Counted from the first letter of the stretch, positions 34,735 through 44,904 are shown. The stretch: 64,000 bases of DNA from Limnobacter sp. (GCA_029866125.1 JARWZZ010000004.1:310001-374000); one strand, 5' to 3'. Numbers and translations are program-made. The notes: generated by a model from the letters alone, not told the origin.

Positions 34735-37323
34735 TCAACGCCCTTGAATCATTTGGTCTGGCAACTCTGCCAAACGGAAATACTGTGCGCCAACCACATC
34801 GGAAAGTTTCATCGACATGCTCAGCAAATCTTTTAGCCAATGACGCATCAACTGGCTAGTTTCCACAGGGAAGGGGGGTTGCAAAGCCTCCAAGCTCAAG
34901 CCCCTTGGCAAATTACCCTCTTTGAATACCTGGTCAAACAATTGCCTTATTGCAGAATGGTCCCCGGGCAACCGGTTCAGTTCAATATTGAGTTTGTACA
35001 AAATCCGTTTGATCGAATAAGGATTGTCCAAATCAAAAATCAGCAAATCCAAAGCAGGCAACCACTCAAACCGGTGCTGGTAGCGCGATCTGTAAGTAAT
35101 TGTACTGTCACCCAAAGCGATGCCTAAGGCAATACCGTTCTCGTTGGCCCGGCCTGGCATACTGGTCATGGACAGCAAGCACTCACAAGCACCGTGCAAG
35201 CGCTCCAATTGGCGGCCCAATTGCAAAAAGCGCCAGCCATCATCCCGCGTCATGTGGTCAGACTGCTCGCCATGCATGGCCATCAAGTAAAGGCGCACAT
35301 GCTCCAGCGTTGGGTCTGGAATAGAAGTAGCCCCCTGCGCATCCTTTGGCGAGTCCTTCTGGCTCTCTTGGGGTTTCATCAACAATTTGGATGCTTCATT
35401 CAGCAAACGCCAATGGCCCATCGACAACCTGTCACGCAATTGGCCGGCTACTCGAGCCAACGCTGTCAATTGTCCCGCAAGTCCAACCGGTGGTGGCAGT
35501 TTGGGGTCATTTACGAACCAAAAGCGTCCGATCAGCTCGCCTTCCAACTGGTCTTGGTTGCCCGGCTCAATCGGGTTGAACTCCTCGCTCAGGCCTTGTT
35601 TTCCGCACATTTCATACAGGAACGACAATGTATTGGAGTCTAAAAACTCGTCTTCCTTCAGTAGCATTTGTGCGCGTGTCAAAAGCCGCAAGGTGTAGCT
35701 GGCTCGTTCTGTGTAACGTCCCAGCCAAAACAAATGTTCTGCTGCGCGGCTCGATACTGGGCGCTTCAAAGCGGCCAAGTCACCGGCTTGCAACCTGCCT
35801 TTCAAGTTGGTGGTGTTGTCCACAGGCTCGCTGCTGCACACCCAAGTGTCTAGGCTGCTTCCGCCTTTTTGCATGGACACAATGCCGTTTTGGTCGCCCG
35901 CCACACGGGTCAAACCGCCGGGCATTACCTTGTAATTGCCTTCGCCATCGGTGACCGCAAACAAGCGCAACATCATCGCGCGTTCTTCCAAGCCACGCTC
36001 TGTCCAAATGGGCGCGCGTGACAGTGGAATCAATTCCTGCAAGGTAAATTGCGCTGGCTTTCGGCTAATCGTGGACAGCCATTTGCGCTTGTCCGCATTG
36101 TCCAACATCGACCCCATTACAGGCTCAATGCTGTTGCCAAATTGGTTGGGGTAGGTGGATTTAATCACCAGGTTTTCCAGTCGCTCGCTGGCCTGTGCCC
36201 AAGCAGGGCTTTCGCCACACCACCAACTGGGTACGCTGGGTATTAGCAACTCTTCACCCAGCAGGGTTTTGCTCAAGCCGGGTAAAAACCCGTGCAGGGC
36301 GGGGCTTTCCATCCAGCTGTTGCCCGGCATGTTCAGCAATACCACACCGTTTACACGCAGGGCCTGAAGCAGGCCGGGTACACCCAGGAAGGAGTCCTCA
36401 CGCAATTCCAGCGGGTCCAGCCATTTGTCATCGGTGCGGCGAATTAGCGCATCAATTTGCTCCAAGCCGTGAATGGTTTTGAGGTAAACCTTGTTTTGCC
36501 TCACCACCAAATCGCCGCCTTCCACCAGCGAAATACCCAAATAACGGGCCAAGTAGGTGTGCTCGAAATAGGTTTCGTTGTAGGGGCCGGGCGTTAGCAG
36601 GGCTATGCGGGTGTTTTCTTTTTTGGGCGACAGCTTGCGTACTGCATCCACATAGTCTCTAAAAAACCGTGCCAAATGCTGCACACCCAAGTCACGGAAA
36701 CTCCGGTTAAAACTTTTGGATATGCAAATTCGGTTTTCGAGCGAATAGCCCAAACCGGAGGGGGCCTGCAACCTGTGGCTGATAATCCACCAGCGTCCAT
36801 CGGGACTGCGACCCAAATCAAAAGCCACCCGGTGCAGCCACACATTGCCTGAGGGCTTCACCCCCATCATTTGCGGCAAAAACCCGGGGTGGCCTTGCAC
36901 GATGTCTGTGGGCAAAAGGCCTTTTTTGGTAATCTTTTGCTCGCCGTAGGCATCCACCATCATCAGGTTTAGCAACTTTGCGCGTTGGGCCACGCCCGCG
37001 GACAACTGTGCCCAATCGGCTTCATTGATAATTAATGGCAGCAGGTCCAGCGACCAAGGCCGTGCAGCCCCGCCAAGCTGGTCGGCATACACGTTGTAGG
37101 TGATGCCGTTGTCCTTGATTTGCTTGGCCAGCTCTGTGCGTTTGTCATCAAGGTACTCAGCCCCGTTGTTCTGGGGGAGTTTCTCGAAAAACTGCTCCCA
37201 CAAGGGGCGCAAACGCCCCTCAGAAGCCATCTCACTGAAGTAGTGGCTGGTTCCCTGGAGAATTTCCTGCTGCCAAGGCAATTTATTGGCAGTTTGGTCT
37301 TTGGTGTGTTGCTTGGCGCTCAA
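34735..37323 (-). CDS. Circularly permuted ATP-grasp / alpha-E fusion protein, cluster 2
   Basis: This is an 862-residue fusion. Residues about 60-520 are a circularly permuted type 2 ATP-grasp domain (LLTPGPYNETYFEHTYLARYLGI, LGVPGLLQALRVNG, KVMPGGLTRVAG). Residues about 540-850 are an alpha-E domain starting SSRAAEHLFWLGRYTERASYTLRLL. Cluster 1 has the same two domains as separate genes. Compared with the stand-alone copy, the glycine-rich stretch HGAGGYGM is replaced by TYPNQFGNSI and HIDLRPF by AMMLRLF, so ATP handling may differ or be lost. The frame opens with TTG at 37323 without a good ribosome site, so the true start is uncertain by some codons. Confidence 0.82.
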   Translation of the reverse strand: MSAKQHTKDQTANKLPWQQEILQGTSHYFSEMASEGRLRPLWEQFFEKLPQNNGAEYLDDKRTELAKQIKDNGITYNVYADQLGGAARPWSLDLLPLIINEADWAQLSAGVAQRAKLLNLMMVDAYGEQKITKKGLLPTDIVQGHPGFLPQMMGVKPSGNVWLHRVAFDLGRSPDGRWWIISHRLQAPSGLGYSLENRICISKSFNRSFRDLGVQHLARFFRDYVDAVRKLSPKKENTRIALLTPGPYNETYFEHTYLARYLGISLVEGGDLVVRQNKVYLKTIHGLEQIDALIRRTDDKWLDPLELREDSFLGVPGLLQALRVNGVVLLNMPGNSWMESPALHGFLPGLSKTLLGEELLIPSVPSWWCGESPAWAQASERLENLVIKSTYPNQFGNSIEPVMGSMLDNADKRKWLSTISRKPAQFTLQELIPLSRAPIWTERGLEERAMMLRLFAVTDGEGNYKVMPGGLTRVAGDQNGIVSMQKGGSSLDTWVCSSEPVDNTTNLKGRLQAGDLAALKRPVSSRAAEHLFWLGRYTERASYTLRLLTRAQMLLKEDEFLDSNTLSFLYEMCGKQGLSEEFNPIEPGNQDQLEGELIGRFWFVNDPKLPPPVGLAGQLTALARVAGQLRDRLSMGHWRLLNEASKLLMKPQESQKDSPKDAQGATSIPDPTLEHVRLYLMAMHGEQSDHMTRDDGWRFLQLGRQLERLHGACECLLSMTSMPGRANENGIALGIALGDSTITYRSRYQHRFEWLPALDLLIFDLDNPYSIKRILYKLNIELNRLPGDHSAIRQLFDQVFKEGNLPRGLSLEALQPPFPVETSQLMRHWLKDLLSMSMKLSDVVGAQYFRLAELPDQMIQGR

Positions 37324-37375
37324 AGTCTGATGAATCTATTGTGAATGTTCGCTAACCTTTCACCATTCTAATGCG

Positions 37376-40300
37376 CTATGGCCATCTTAGGTCCATTGTC
37401 ATCGGGAACTCACCTTTTGTACCTAGAGATTTCCTTTCAAAGTCGCCCTGAGTGTGCCCCATGCGGAAAAAGCGGTTCAATCTTCGGCTTTCTGCCTCAA
37501 ATGCATTCACCGGGAATATGTCATAACTGCGCCCGCCGGGGTGGGACACATGGTACTCGCAACCTCCCAAACTGCGGCCGTTCCAGGTGTCATACAAATC
37601 CAGCTTCAGCGGTGCGTGCACGTCAATTGTGGGGTGCAGGGCGTTGGGCGGTTGCCATGCCCGGTAGCGAATGCCTGCCACATATTCGCCTGCGCGGCCT
37701 GTGGGGTGCATCGGTACTTCACGCCCATTGCAGGTGAGTACATAGCGGCTGTCCACAAAGTTGCGAATTTTGACTTCTATGCGCTCCAGTGAGGAGTCCA
37801 CATAGCGCACTGTGCCGCCAGGGGCACCTTCTTCACCCAGCACATGCCAAGGTTCCAAGGCATTGTGAATGTCCACTTGCACGCCGCGTGAATTAAAGTC
37901 GCCCACTTTTGGAAAGCGAAAGGCCATATGCGGTGCAAACCAATCCAGTTTGAATTCAAAGCCTGCCATGTTCAGGTCGCCCACCACATCCGCAATGTCT
38001 TGCTCTACAAAGCTGGACAGCATAAATTGGTCGTGCAGACGGGTGCCCCATTTCACCAGTTTGGCGGTATAGGGTTGTTTCCAAAATTTCGCAATCAAAG
38101 CGCGCAGCAAAAGCTGCTGGGTCATGCTCATCCGCGCGTGCGGTGGCATTTCAAATGCACGCAGTTCCAGCAGACCCAATCGACCTGTTGGCGAGTCGGG
38201 GCTATACAGCTTGTCGATACTGAATTCGCAGCGGTGGGTATTGCCGGTTGAATCAATCAAAATATTGCGCAGCAAGCGGTCCACCATCCACAGTGGGGGT
38301 TGGCCGTTGTGCAGTTTCATTTGCCTGTCCAGCTCGGTCAATGCCAATTCCAGCTCATGGACTTGGTCAGATCGCGCTTCGTCAATACGAGGCGATTGGC
38401 TGGTTGGGCCAATAAACAAGCCGGAGAACAAATAAGACAAGCCGGGGTGGTTAATCCAATACCTCAGCATACTGGCCAACAAATCTGGGCGACGCAGGAA
38501 GGGGCTGTCCGCAGGTGTTTCCCCGCCCATTACAAAATGGTTGCCACCCCCTGTGCCACTGTGCCTGCCATCCAGCATAAATTTCTCTGTCGAAAGCCGC
38601 GTGAGCCGGGCCTCTTCATACAGAATTTCGTTCATTTTCAACAGCTCTGGCCAGGTTTTGTTGGGGTGTACATTCACCTCCAACACGCCCGGGTCAGGTG
38701 TAATCTGGAACACTTGCAAACGCAAATCCCGTGGGGGGGAATAACCTTCCATCACCACGGGCTGGTTCATCTCATCAGCCGCAGCCTCTACAGCGGTGAC
38801 CACTTCCAAATATTCCTCAATCCGAGTGCTGGGTGGCATAAACACATACAAATGCCCGTTGCGTACCTGCGTACACAGGGCGGTGCGCACCACCCAATGG
38901 GCCGATTCGCCCTTCTCAGGCACTCTGTTGGTGTCCATTTGCATGACGGTTTGGCTAGGCTGAGTTTGCCCCGCGCCACTGCCATGCAGTATCCCTTTTT
39001 GAGCCTTTGTTGCTTGACCTGAGGTATGGGAGCGGTCCTGAGGACCGAACTGCGCAAACAAGGTATTCGCGCTGGGCAGCTTCTTGGTGCTGTCCGGTGC
39101 CAAAGGGTCAGTGGGAATGAGGTAGGGGTAGTCTTTCTTGGCCACCCAAGGTTGTGAGTCCAGTGGCAACCGGAAACCCATGGGCGAATCACCGGGTATC
39201 AGGTACATCCGCTCATCACGCAAAAACCACGGCCCGGTGACCCAGTTGTCGCCAGACTTTTGCACAGGTAGGCAATAACCCACCGGGTTTTGCAAACCGT
39301 CGTGAAACACTTTGCTTAGCCGCTTACGCTCCATTTCATCTTCAATTTTGGAGTCAAGCGGGTCGACGTTGACGGGTAGTTTTCGTTCACGCCACATGTA
39401 GTACCAAGAGTCCTCAAAAGCCTCCAGCACGTTCTCGTTACTCACCCCCAAGTTGTTGCAAATCAGGTTTAAAAATCGTTTTGCGTCTTCTGTGGTGGCT
39501 GGTTTTTTTGGAGGAATGGAGTCGTCAGCCAATAATTCTGGGCGGTGCCAAATCGGCTCCCCATCCTTGCGCCAAATCAACGACAAAGCCCAGCGGGGCA
39601 ATTGCTCACCCGGGTACCACTTGCCCTGCCCAAAATGATAAAACCCACCGCTGCCGTAATGCTTGAAGATGCGGTTCATCAACTCCACACCAAACTTGCG
39701 CTTGGTGGGGCCCATGGCATCGGTGTTCCATTCTGCAGCGCCTCGGTCACTGTCCGCTACAAACGTGGGTTCGCCGCCCATGGTGAGGCGCACATCGCCT
39801 TCTTCCAGAGCTGCATCCACTTTGAATCCCAAGGCTTGAATTTCAGCCCACTGTGCCTCACTGTAAGGCTTGCTGGTACGCGGGCTTTCATACACCCGTG
39901 TGACTTTCATTTCATGCTCGAACGACACCTCACACTCGTCCAGTGCGCCCGTAATTGGGGCGGCACTGCCCGGGTCGGGTGAACATGCCAAGGGAATGTG
40001 GCCTTCGCCGGCCATCAGGCCTGATGTGGGGTCTAAGCCAATCCAGCCCGCACCCGGCAAATAAATTTCGCACCATGCATGCAAGTCGGTGAAATCCGCC
40101 TCGGGTCCACTGGGGCCGTCAATTGCTTTCACATCGCTGGTCAACTGAATCAGGTAACCGGACACAAAGCGGGCCGCTATGCCCAATCTGCGGAAAATTT
40201 GAACCATCAACCAAGCGCTGTCCCGGCATGATCCGGATTTTTTGCTCAACGTTTCCTCAGGGGTTTGAACCCCGGGTTCCATGCGAATCAAATAACTCAC

Positions 40301-40765
40301 ATCGCTGTACAGCTTTTGATTCAAGTTCACCAAAAAATCAATGGTGCGTATTGGGGTTTGATCAATCGTGTTGAAATACTTTTCAAACAGGGGGCCCGTT
40401 TTGCAGGGCAGCAAGTAGGGAGCCAATTCATGGTCAAGGCTTTTGTCGTATTTGAAAGGAATTTTTTCCGCACTGTCCTCCAGAAAAAAATCAAATGGAT
40501 TGAGTACCGACATTTCGGCCACCAAATCGACTGCAACCTCAAAATGGTCTGTTCGCTCTGGAAACACCAAACGCGCAAGGAAGTTGCTTTGCGGGTCCTG
40601 CTGCCAATTGATGAAATGGCCCGTAGGCGACACATTCAAGCTGTAGCTCAGAATACGCGTGCGGCAATGCGGGGCAGGGCGTAGACGCACCACTTGGGGG
40701 CCAAGTCCGATCAGCCGATCATATTTGTAACGTGTAACATGGCGAAGAGCAACGTGGATAGACAC
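37376..40765 (-). CDS. DUF2126 / transglutaminase protein, cluster 2
   Basis: This is a 1129-residue protein. The first 290 residues are a bacterial transglutaminase-like module with Cys in SGSCRDSAW, His in DLHAWCEIY and Asp in GLDPTSG. The rest is DUF2126, with conserved stretches GGEPTFVADSDRGA, GFYHFGQGKWYPGEQLPRW and HSGTGGGNHFVMGG. Comparative work has suggested that such regions are amide ligases related to glutamine synthetase; that is not proven here. The GTG at 40765 gives the family start MSIHVALRHVTRYKYDR; the frame is open eight codons further to a TTG. It heads the minus-strand cluster and is divergent from an oxidase-like gene 47 bases away. Confidence 0.85.
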   Translation of the reverse strand: MSIHVALRHVTRYKYDRLIGLGPQVVRLRPAPHCRTRILSYSLNVSPTGHFINWQQDPQSNFLARLVFPERTDHFEVAVDLVAEMSVLNPFDFFLEDSAEKIPFKYDKSLDHELAPYLLPCKTGPLFEKYFNTIDQTPIRTIDFLVNLNQKLYSDVSYLIRMEPGVQTPEETLSKKSGSCRDSAWLMVQIFRRLGIAARFVSGYLIQLTSDVKAIDGPSGPEADFTDLHAWCEIYLPGAGWIGLDPTSGLMAGEGHIPLACSPDPGSAAPITGALDECEVSFEHEMKVTRVYESPRTSKPYSEAQWAEIQALGFKVDAALEEGDVRLTMGGEPTFVADSDRGAAEWNTDAMGPTKRKFGVELMNRIFKHYGSGGFYHFGQGKWYPGEQLPRWALSLIWRKDGEPIWHRPELLADDSIPPKKPATTEDAKRFLNLICNNLGVSNENVLEAFEDSWYYMWRERKLPVNVDPLDSKIEDEMERKRLSKVFHDGLQNPVGYCLPVQKSGDNWVTGPWFLRDERMYLIPGDSPMGFRLPLDSQPWVAKKDYPYLIPTDPLAPDSTKKLPSANTLFAQFGPQDRSHTSGQATKAQKGILHGSGAGQTQPSQTVMQMDTNRVPEKGESAHWVVRTALCTQVRNGHLYVFMPPSTRIEEYLEVVTAVEAAADEMNQPVVMEGYSPPRDLRLQVFQITPDPGVLEVNVHPNKTWPELLKMNEILYEEARLTRLSTEKFMLDGRHSGTGGGNHFVMGGETPADSPFLRRPDLLASMLRYWINHPGLSYLFSGLFIGPTSQSPRIDEARSDQVHELELALTELDRQMKLHNGQPPLWMVDRLLRNILIDSTGNTHRCEFSIDKLYSPDSPTGRLGLLELRAFEMPPHARMSMTQQLLLRALIAKFWKQPYTAKLVKWGTRLHDQFMLSSFVEQDIADVVGDLNMAGFEFKLDWFAPHMAFRFPKVGDFNSRGVQVDIHNALEPWHVLGEEGAPGGTVRYVDSSLERIEVKIRNFVDSRYVLTCNGREVPMHPTGRAGEYVAGIRYRAWQPPNALHPTIDVHAPLKLDLYDTWNGRSLGGCEYHVSHPGGRSYDIFPVNAFEAESRRLNRFFRMGHTQGDFERKSLGTKGEFPMTMDLRWP

Positions 40766-40812
40766 TTTTAGATCCCAAAAATAGAGCAAAACAGCAGGAG
40801 AATAGACTCACA

Positions 40813-41379
40813 ATGGTTTCAAGCACGTTTCATGCCGAAGATTTGTGGAAGACACTTTCCCGTGCCACTGTGGATAAAAGGCACCCATGGCGCGTGGTGG
40901 TTTTGTCCACCTCAGGGCCGAATGGGGCCAATTCCAGAAATATCATTCTTCGAGCCGTAGAGTCTCAAAGGGCGTTATGTACTTTTTACACTGATTTGCG
41001 CTCGGGGAAAATAGCGGACATTACCCACGACCCTCGCGTCAGCCTGCTTTTTTGGAATCCACGCAGCAACGAGCAGCTACGCGCATGGGGTGATGCCTGT
41101 GTTGTCAACGACCCCAAGGCACTGGATTTGCATTGGAGTCGTATCCCAGACTACGCCAGAAAAGACTATGCAACACTCAGCGCACCGGGTGCATTATTGA
41201 CTGAAGATCAGGCGCTTGATATAACTTCTTTGCGCGTCGAAAGTGCCCGTCAAAATTTCCGGCTTATTCAGGTGCAAATTCAGCGTATGGATTATCTCAA
41301 ACTGGACAGGGAAGGGCACCAGCGTTTTGGTTTGAACCAAGAAAATGACGCTTGGGTTTTCAAAGCCTTGGTGCCTTAA
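40813..41379 (+). CDS. Pyridoxamine 5'-phosphate oxidase-like flavoprotein
   Basis: This is a 188-residue protein of the FMN-binding split-barrel family. Its N-terminal barrel resembles pyridoxamine phosphate oxidase (LWKTLSRATVDKRHPWRVVVLST, NSRNIILRAVE, CTFYTDLRSGKIADI, SLLFWNPRSNEQLRAWG), and family members with this layout are annotated as such. It lacks the full C-terminal signature of PdxH, so true vitamin B6 synthesis is doubtful. The gene stands alone, divergent from the DUF2126 gene and convergent with iscX. Confidence 0.75.
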   Translation: MVSSTFHAEDLWKTLSRATVDKRHPWRVVVLSTSGPNGANSRNIILRAVESQRALCTFYTDLRSGKIADITHDPRVSLLFWNPRSNEQLRAWGDACVVNDPKALDLHWSRIPDYARKDYATLSAPGALLTEDQALDITSLRVESARQNFRLIQVQIQRMDYLKLDREGHQRFGLNQENDAWVFKALVP

Positions 41380-41391
41380 TGGGTTGAGCAC

Positions 41392-41592
41392 TTACTCTTT
41401 CTCTTCAATCCAATTCATTTGGATGGATTCAAGGATTTTCTCACTCGATTTATTCGGGTCGTCCTTGAAATCTGGCAGGGCCATCACCCAGGCGTGCAAA
41501 TCCGTGAATCGAATGTATTTCGGGTCCACATCAGGGTGGGCATCGCACAGCTCAATCGCGATGTCCAAGGTGTCAGTCCATTTCAAGCTCAT
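41392..41592 (-). CDS. iscX: Fe-S assembly protein IscX
   Basis: This is a 66-residue acidic protein (MSLKWTDTLDIAIELCDAHPDVDPKYIRFTDLHAWV), a clear IscX/YfhJ. It binds IscS and iron and modulates cluster assembly on IscU. GGAG precedes the start. It is the last gene of the isc operon, 36 bases after fdx, in the order known from E. coli. Confidence 0.95.
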   Translation of the reverse strand: MSLKWTDTLDIAIELCDAHPDVDPKYIRFTDLHAWVMALPDFKDDPNKSSEKILESIQMNWIEEKE

Positions 41593-41628
41593 GGCGGGGT
41601 CTCCAGCTTAATTTTGTTTATTGACCAA

Positions 41629-41967
41629 TCAATGATTTTCGCGTGCATGGTTGATGGTGTACTTGGGCAGTTCCACCGTCAAATCCTTGGCCGCCACTTT
41701 GACTTGGCAAGACAAGCGTGACTGAGGAGTCAAGCCCCAAGCCATGTCCAGCAAGTCGTCTTCATCATCGTCGCTGGCTTCTAAGCTGTTGAAGCCCTCG
41801 CGCACAATCACATGGCAAGTGGTGCAGGCGCAGCTCATCTCACAGGCATGCTCAATTGCAATACCGTTTTCTAGCAAGCTTTCGCACAACTGGGTTCCAG
41901 TGGAGGCTTCGTAACTTTTGCCTTCCGGGCACAACTGCTCGTGCGGAAGAATTTTAATAATTGGCAT
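41629..41967 (-). CDS. fdx: [2Fe-2S] ferredoxin of the ISC system
   Basis: This is a 112-residue ferredoxin that supplies electrons for cluster assembly on IscU. The four ligands are Cys42, Cys48 and Cys51 in CEMSCACTTC and Cys87 in RLSCQV, the spacing of ISC-type (adrenodoxin-like) ferredoxins. An acidic stretch ASDDDEDDLLD near residue 65 fits docking to basic partners. It lies 24 bases after hscA in the isc operon. Confidence 0.96.
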   Translation of the reverse strand: MPIIKILPHEQLCPEGKSYEASTGTQLCESLLENGIAIEHACEMSCACTTCHVIVREGFNSLEASDDDEDDLLDMAWGLTPQSRLSCQVKVAAKDLTVELPKYTINHARENH

Positions 41968-41991
41968 ATTCTGTAGCGATCCTGATTTTTA

Positions 41992-43878
41992 TTACTTACC
42001 AAAAGTCTCACTGACGCCTTCAATCGTGCGGCCAGTGAGTGCTTTTCTAATTCCTTCATCCATGCGCTTGGCTGCAAAATCTGCAGTCGCTTCACCCAAG
42101 GTTTCGATCCCCTTTTCGATGTCACGTAACTGGTCTGTTTTCACAAGCTCACGCAAGGAGCCCAATTCTTTCTCAATCAAAGTCATTTCCGCTGCGCTCA
42201 ATAGGGCAGAGTCCACTTGCATCGCTGCTTCAACCGACTCGATTAACCGAAGTGCTTCAACCTGTTGTTCACGCAACTGGCGGGCCATCATGTCGTCTTG
42301 CGCAAATTCAAAACTGCTTTTCAGCATGTGGGCAATTTCATCGTCGCCCAATCCATAGGAGGGCTTCACCTCAATTTGGGCTTGTACGCCGGAACTTAAC
42401 TCACGTGCAGTTACGGCCAACAAGCCATCTGCATCCACTTGAAAGGTGACGCGAATTCGCGCAGCACCGGCCACCATCGGTGGGATTCCCCGCAATTCAA
42501 ATCGGGCCAGTGATCGATTCTCGCTGACCAATTCACGCTCGCCTTGCACCACATGAATGGCCATTGCGGTCTGGCCATCTTTGAAGGTGGTGAATTCCTG
42601 CGCACGGGCCACGGGAATGGTGCTGTTGCGGTTAATCACGCGCTCTGTCAGTCCACCCATGGTTTCTAGGCCTAGGGAGAGTGGAATCACATCCAACAGC
42701 AGTAATTCATCATCATTGCGGTTACCTGCTAAGGTGTCCGCTTGAATGGCTGCACCAATGGCCACCACTTCATCCGGGTTGAGGTTGACCAAGGGGTCTT
42801 GACCGAAAAATTCCTTCACCGCTTCCCGAATCACTGGCATGCGGGTTGAACCCCCCACCATGACTACACCCTTGATGTCTTCTTTGCTTAACTCAGAATC
42901 ACGCAAGGTTTTGCGTGCAGCAGTGATGCAGCGTTTGACCAAGGGCTCTACAATTTGCGCAAATTGCACCGCAGTAATGGTTTCAGCAATCGTTTCTTTG
43001 TCACTGAAATCCACGCTCAAAAATGCAGTGTGTTCACTGGAAATTTGTTCTTTCGCGCGGCGGCAGGCCATCACCAAACGGGAGCGTTGACGTGGGGTTA
43101 GGTTAACCAAGCCGTGCGTGCTGATGAAATGCTCTGCCAATGCGCGGTCAAAATCATCGCCGCCCAAAGCGGAATCTCCACCTGTGGCAAGCACTTCAAA
43201 TACACCGCCAGTCAGGCGCAGAATGGACACATCAAATGTGCCCCCACCCAAGTCAAACACCACAAACTGGCCTTGTGCATTTTGGTCCAAGCCATAAGCC
43301 AGCGCGGCAGCGGTTGGCTCATTGATTAAACGCAACACATTCAGACCTGCCAGTTGTGCAGCATCTTTGGTGGCCTGACGTTGCGCATCATCAAAATAAG
43401 CGGGCACTGTAATTACAGCACCCACCAATTCGCCACCTAAAGTGGCTTCAGCGCGTTTACGCAGCACTTTCAGAATATCTGCCGACACTTGCACCGGGCT
43501 CAAGGTTTGGAACTCGGTCTGTATTTGGACCATGCCAGTTTTGCCGTCGTCTGGTGCCTTCAATGCGTAAGGCATTTGCAATCCGGTTACATCCTCATAA
43601 CCACGCCCCATTAAGCGCTTTGCAGAAAACACGGTATTTGCAGTGTCCACATCGGCTGATGCCAAAGCATCATGTCCAATACACCGCGCACCTTGTGGCC
43701 CGTAGCGCACCACAGACGGTAAAATTACCCGGCCTGCCTCATCGGGCAAGCATTCAGCACTTCCAGAACGAACCGTAGCCACCAGCGAGTGGGTTGTACC
43801 CAAATCAATGCCCACAGCAAGCCTGTGCTCGTGTGGGGCAGTAGACATGCCGGGTTCGGCAATTTGCAACAGGGCCAT
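41992..43878 (-). CDS. hscA: Fe-S assembly chaperone HscA
   Basis: This is a 628-residue specialised Hsp70 that helps transfer clusters from IscU to target proteins. Hsp70 landmarks are [27 protein letters not shown] and [10 protein letters not shown] in the ATPase domain, then the substrate-binding part beginning [14 protein letters not shown]. It is about the family's usual length. Its recognition motif LPPVK is present in the IscU encoded upstream. The start codon overlaps the hscB stop by one base (TAATG), implying coupled translation of chaperone and co-chaperone. Confidence 0.96.
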   Translation of the reverse strand: MALLQIAEPGMSTAPHEHRLAVGIDLGTTHSLVATVRSGSAECLPDEAGRVILPSVVRYGPQGARCIGHDALASADVDTANTVFSAKRLMGRGYEDVTGLQMPYALKAPDDGKTGMVQIQTEFQTLSPVQVSADILKVLRKRAEATLGGELVGAVITVPAYFDDAQRQATKDAAQLAGLNVLRLINEPTAAALAYGLDQNAQGQFVVFDLGGGTFDVSILRLTGGVFEVLATGGDSALGGDDFDRALAEHFISTHGLVNLTPRQRSRLVMACRRAKEQISSEHTAFLSVDFSDKETIAETITAVQFAQIVEPLVKRCITAARKTLRDSELSKEDIKGVVMVGGSTRMPVIREAVKEFFGQDPLVNLNPDEVVAIGAAIQADTLAGNRNDDELLLLDVIPLSLGLETMGGLTERVINRNSTIPVARAQEFTTFKDGQTAMAIHVVQGERELVSENRSLARFELRGIPPMVAGAARIRVTFQVDADGLLAVTARELSSGVQAQIEVKPSYGLGDDEIAHMLKSSFEFAQDDMMARQLREQQVEALRLIESVEAAMQVDSALLSAAEMTLIEKELGSLRELVKTDQLRDIEKGIETLGEATADFAAKRMDEGIRKALTGRTIEGVSETFGK

Positions 43879-44402
43879 TACTTGGCGTCCTCTAAATAAT
43901 CCAAATGTTTCTTCACTTCGGTGATGAACTTGTCCACAAACAGCAGCGCATGCGCCGTACCATTTGCAGCGGCGTAGTCGCGTTCGGTGTCCAGCTGCAC
44001 AGCAATTTTGCTTAAGCAGCGCTTTTTCTCCGCCATCACCTCATCCAACAATTCTTCCAAGCCCTCTTCGGTCTTGGTTTCATCCAAAGTCTCGCGCCAT
44101 TCAATTTGCTGCATCAACAAAGCAGGGGGCAAATTACTTTGGCGGCCGCGTGGGTCTTCCCCGTTTAACTCGCACAAATACAAAGCGCGGTCCATCGGGT
44201 TTGAAAGCCTTTTGTAGGCCTCATTGATACGCGTGGCCCATTGCACGGCCAAGCGTTTTTCTGCGGCGGTGCCGTCCGCAAATCGGTCAGGGTGGGTCTG
44301 GTTTTGCAAACTCAGATAGGAGGCAGTCAGCGCCTTGTCATCCAGCGCGAAACTCCTCGGCAACCCGAAGATCGCAAAATCATCATCACTCAAACTGGCC
44401 AT
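43878..44402 (-). CDS. hscB: Fe-S assembly co-chaperone HscB
   Basis: This is a 174-residue J-domain co-chaperone that brings IscU to HscA and stimulates its ATPase. The J domain has the essential HPD triad (His37-Asp39 in NQTHPDRF). A C-terminal helical domain (about 95-174) fits the IscU-binding part. It is separated from iscA by 133 bases containing a strong hairpin with a T-run, so hscB onwards may be expressed at a lower level or from an extra promoter. Confidence 0.95.
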   Translation of the reverse strand: MASLSDDDFAIFGLPRSFALDDKALTASYLSLQNQTHPDRFADGTAAEKRLAVQWATRINEAYKRLSNPMDRALYLCELNGEDPRGRQSNLPPALLMQQIEWRETLDETKTEEGLEELLDEVMAEKKRCLSKIAVQLDTERDYAAANGTAHALLFVDKFITEVKKHLDYLEDAK

Positions 44403-44462
44403 GCACCTCGCCTCACGTTGCTACTCACTCTGATACTTATTCTGCTACTTAAATTGAACTCA

Positions 44463-44503
44463 TAAAAAAAGCCGCTTGCGCTGGAGGCATTCGGCCTTTT
44501 TTG
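44463..44503 (-). terminator. Intrinsic terminator or attenuator inside the isc operon
   Basis: On the minus strand the RNA has AAAAAAGGCCG, a 17-base loop, then CGGCTTTTTTT. The stem is 11 pairs including a G-U pair, with the T-run in its 3' arm. It lies between iscA and hscB, so it would cut or lower transcription of the chaperone genes. The symmetric A-run means it could act on plus-strand RNA too. Confidence 0.7.
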
Positions 44504-44535
44504 TCACCACTCACAGTCTGTTAAAAACCGCGATA

Positions 44536-44859
44536 TTAAACCGTGAAGCTTTCCCCGCAACCGCAACGTGCTTTCTCGTTCGGGTTGTTGAATTTGAAGC
44601 CTTCGTTCAAACCCTCGCGGGCGAAGTCCAATTCAATACCTTCCAGGTAAGGCAAGCTTTTTGGGTCGATGAACAGCTTGACACCATGGCTTTCAAACAC
44701 CGTGTCTTCCTCGTTGGAGGAGTCTACAAACTCAAGCTTGTAAGCCATACCCGAGCAGCCTGTCGTGCGTACGCCTAAGCGCAAGCCCAAACCCTTGCCG
44801 CGTTTGGCCATGAATTTGGTGATGTGGTCTGCTGCTTTTTCTGAGAGTGTGACTGCCAT
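44536..44859 (-). CDS. iscA: Fe-S carrier protein IscA
   Basis: This is a 107-residue A-type carrier that takes clusters from IscU to apo-proteins. The three ligand cysteines are Cys35 in TTGCSGMAY and Cys99 and Cys101 in CGCGESF. The start chosen ([10 protein letters not shown]) is preceded by AAGGAAGGA and gives the exact family length; an in-frame ATG nine codons earlier has no advantage. It follows iscU by 45 bases and is followed by a terminator-like hairpin. Confidence 0.96.
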   Translation of the reverse strand: MAVTLSEKAADHITKFMAKRGKGLGLRLGVRTTGCSGMAYKLEFVDSSNEEDTVFESHGVKLFIDPKSLPYLEGIELDFAREGLNEGFKFNNPNEKARCGCGESFTV

Positions 44860-44904
44860 GATTCCTTCCTTCTGCTGGTTCAACATCAGCGGATTAAATA
44901 CTGC

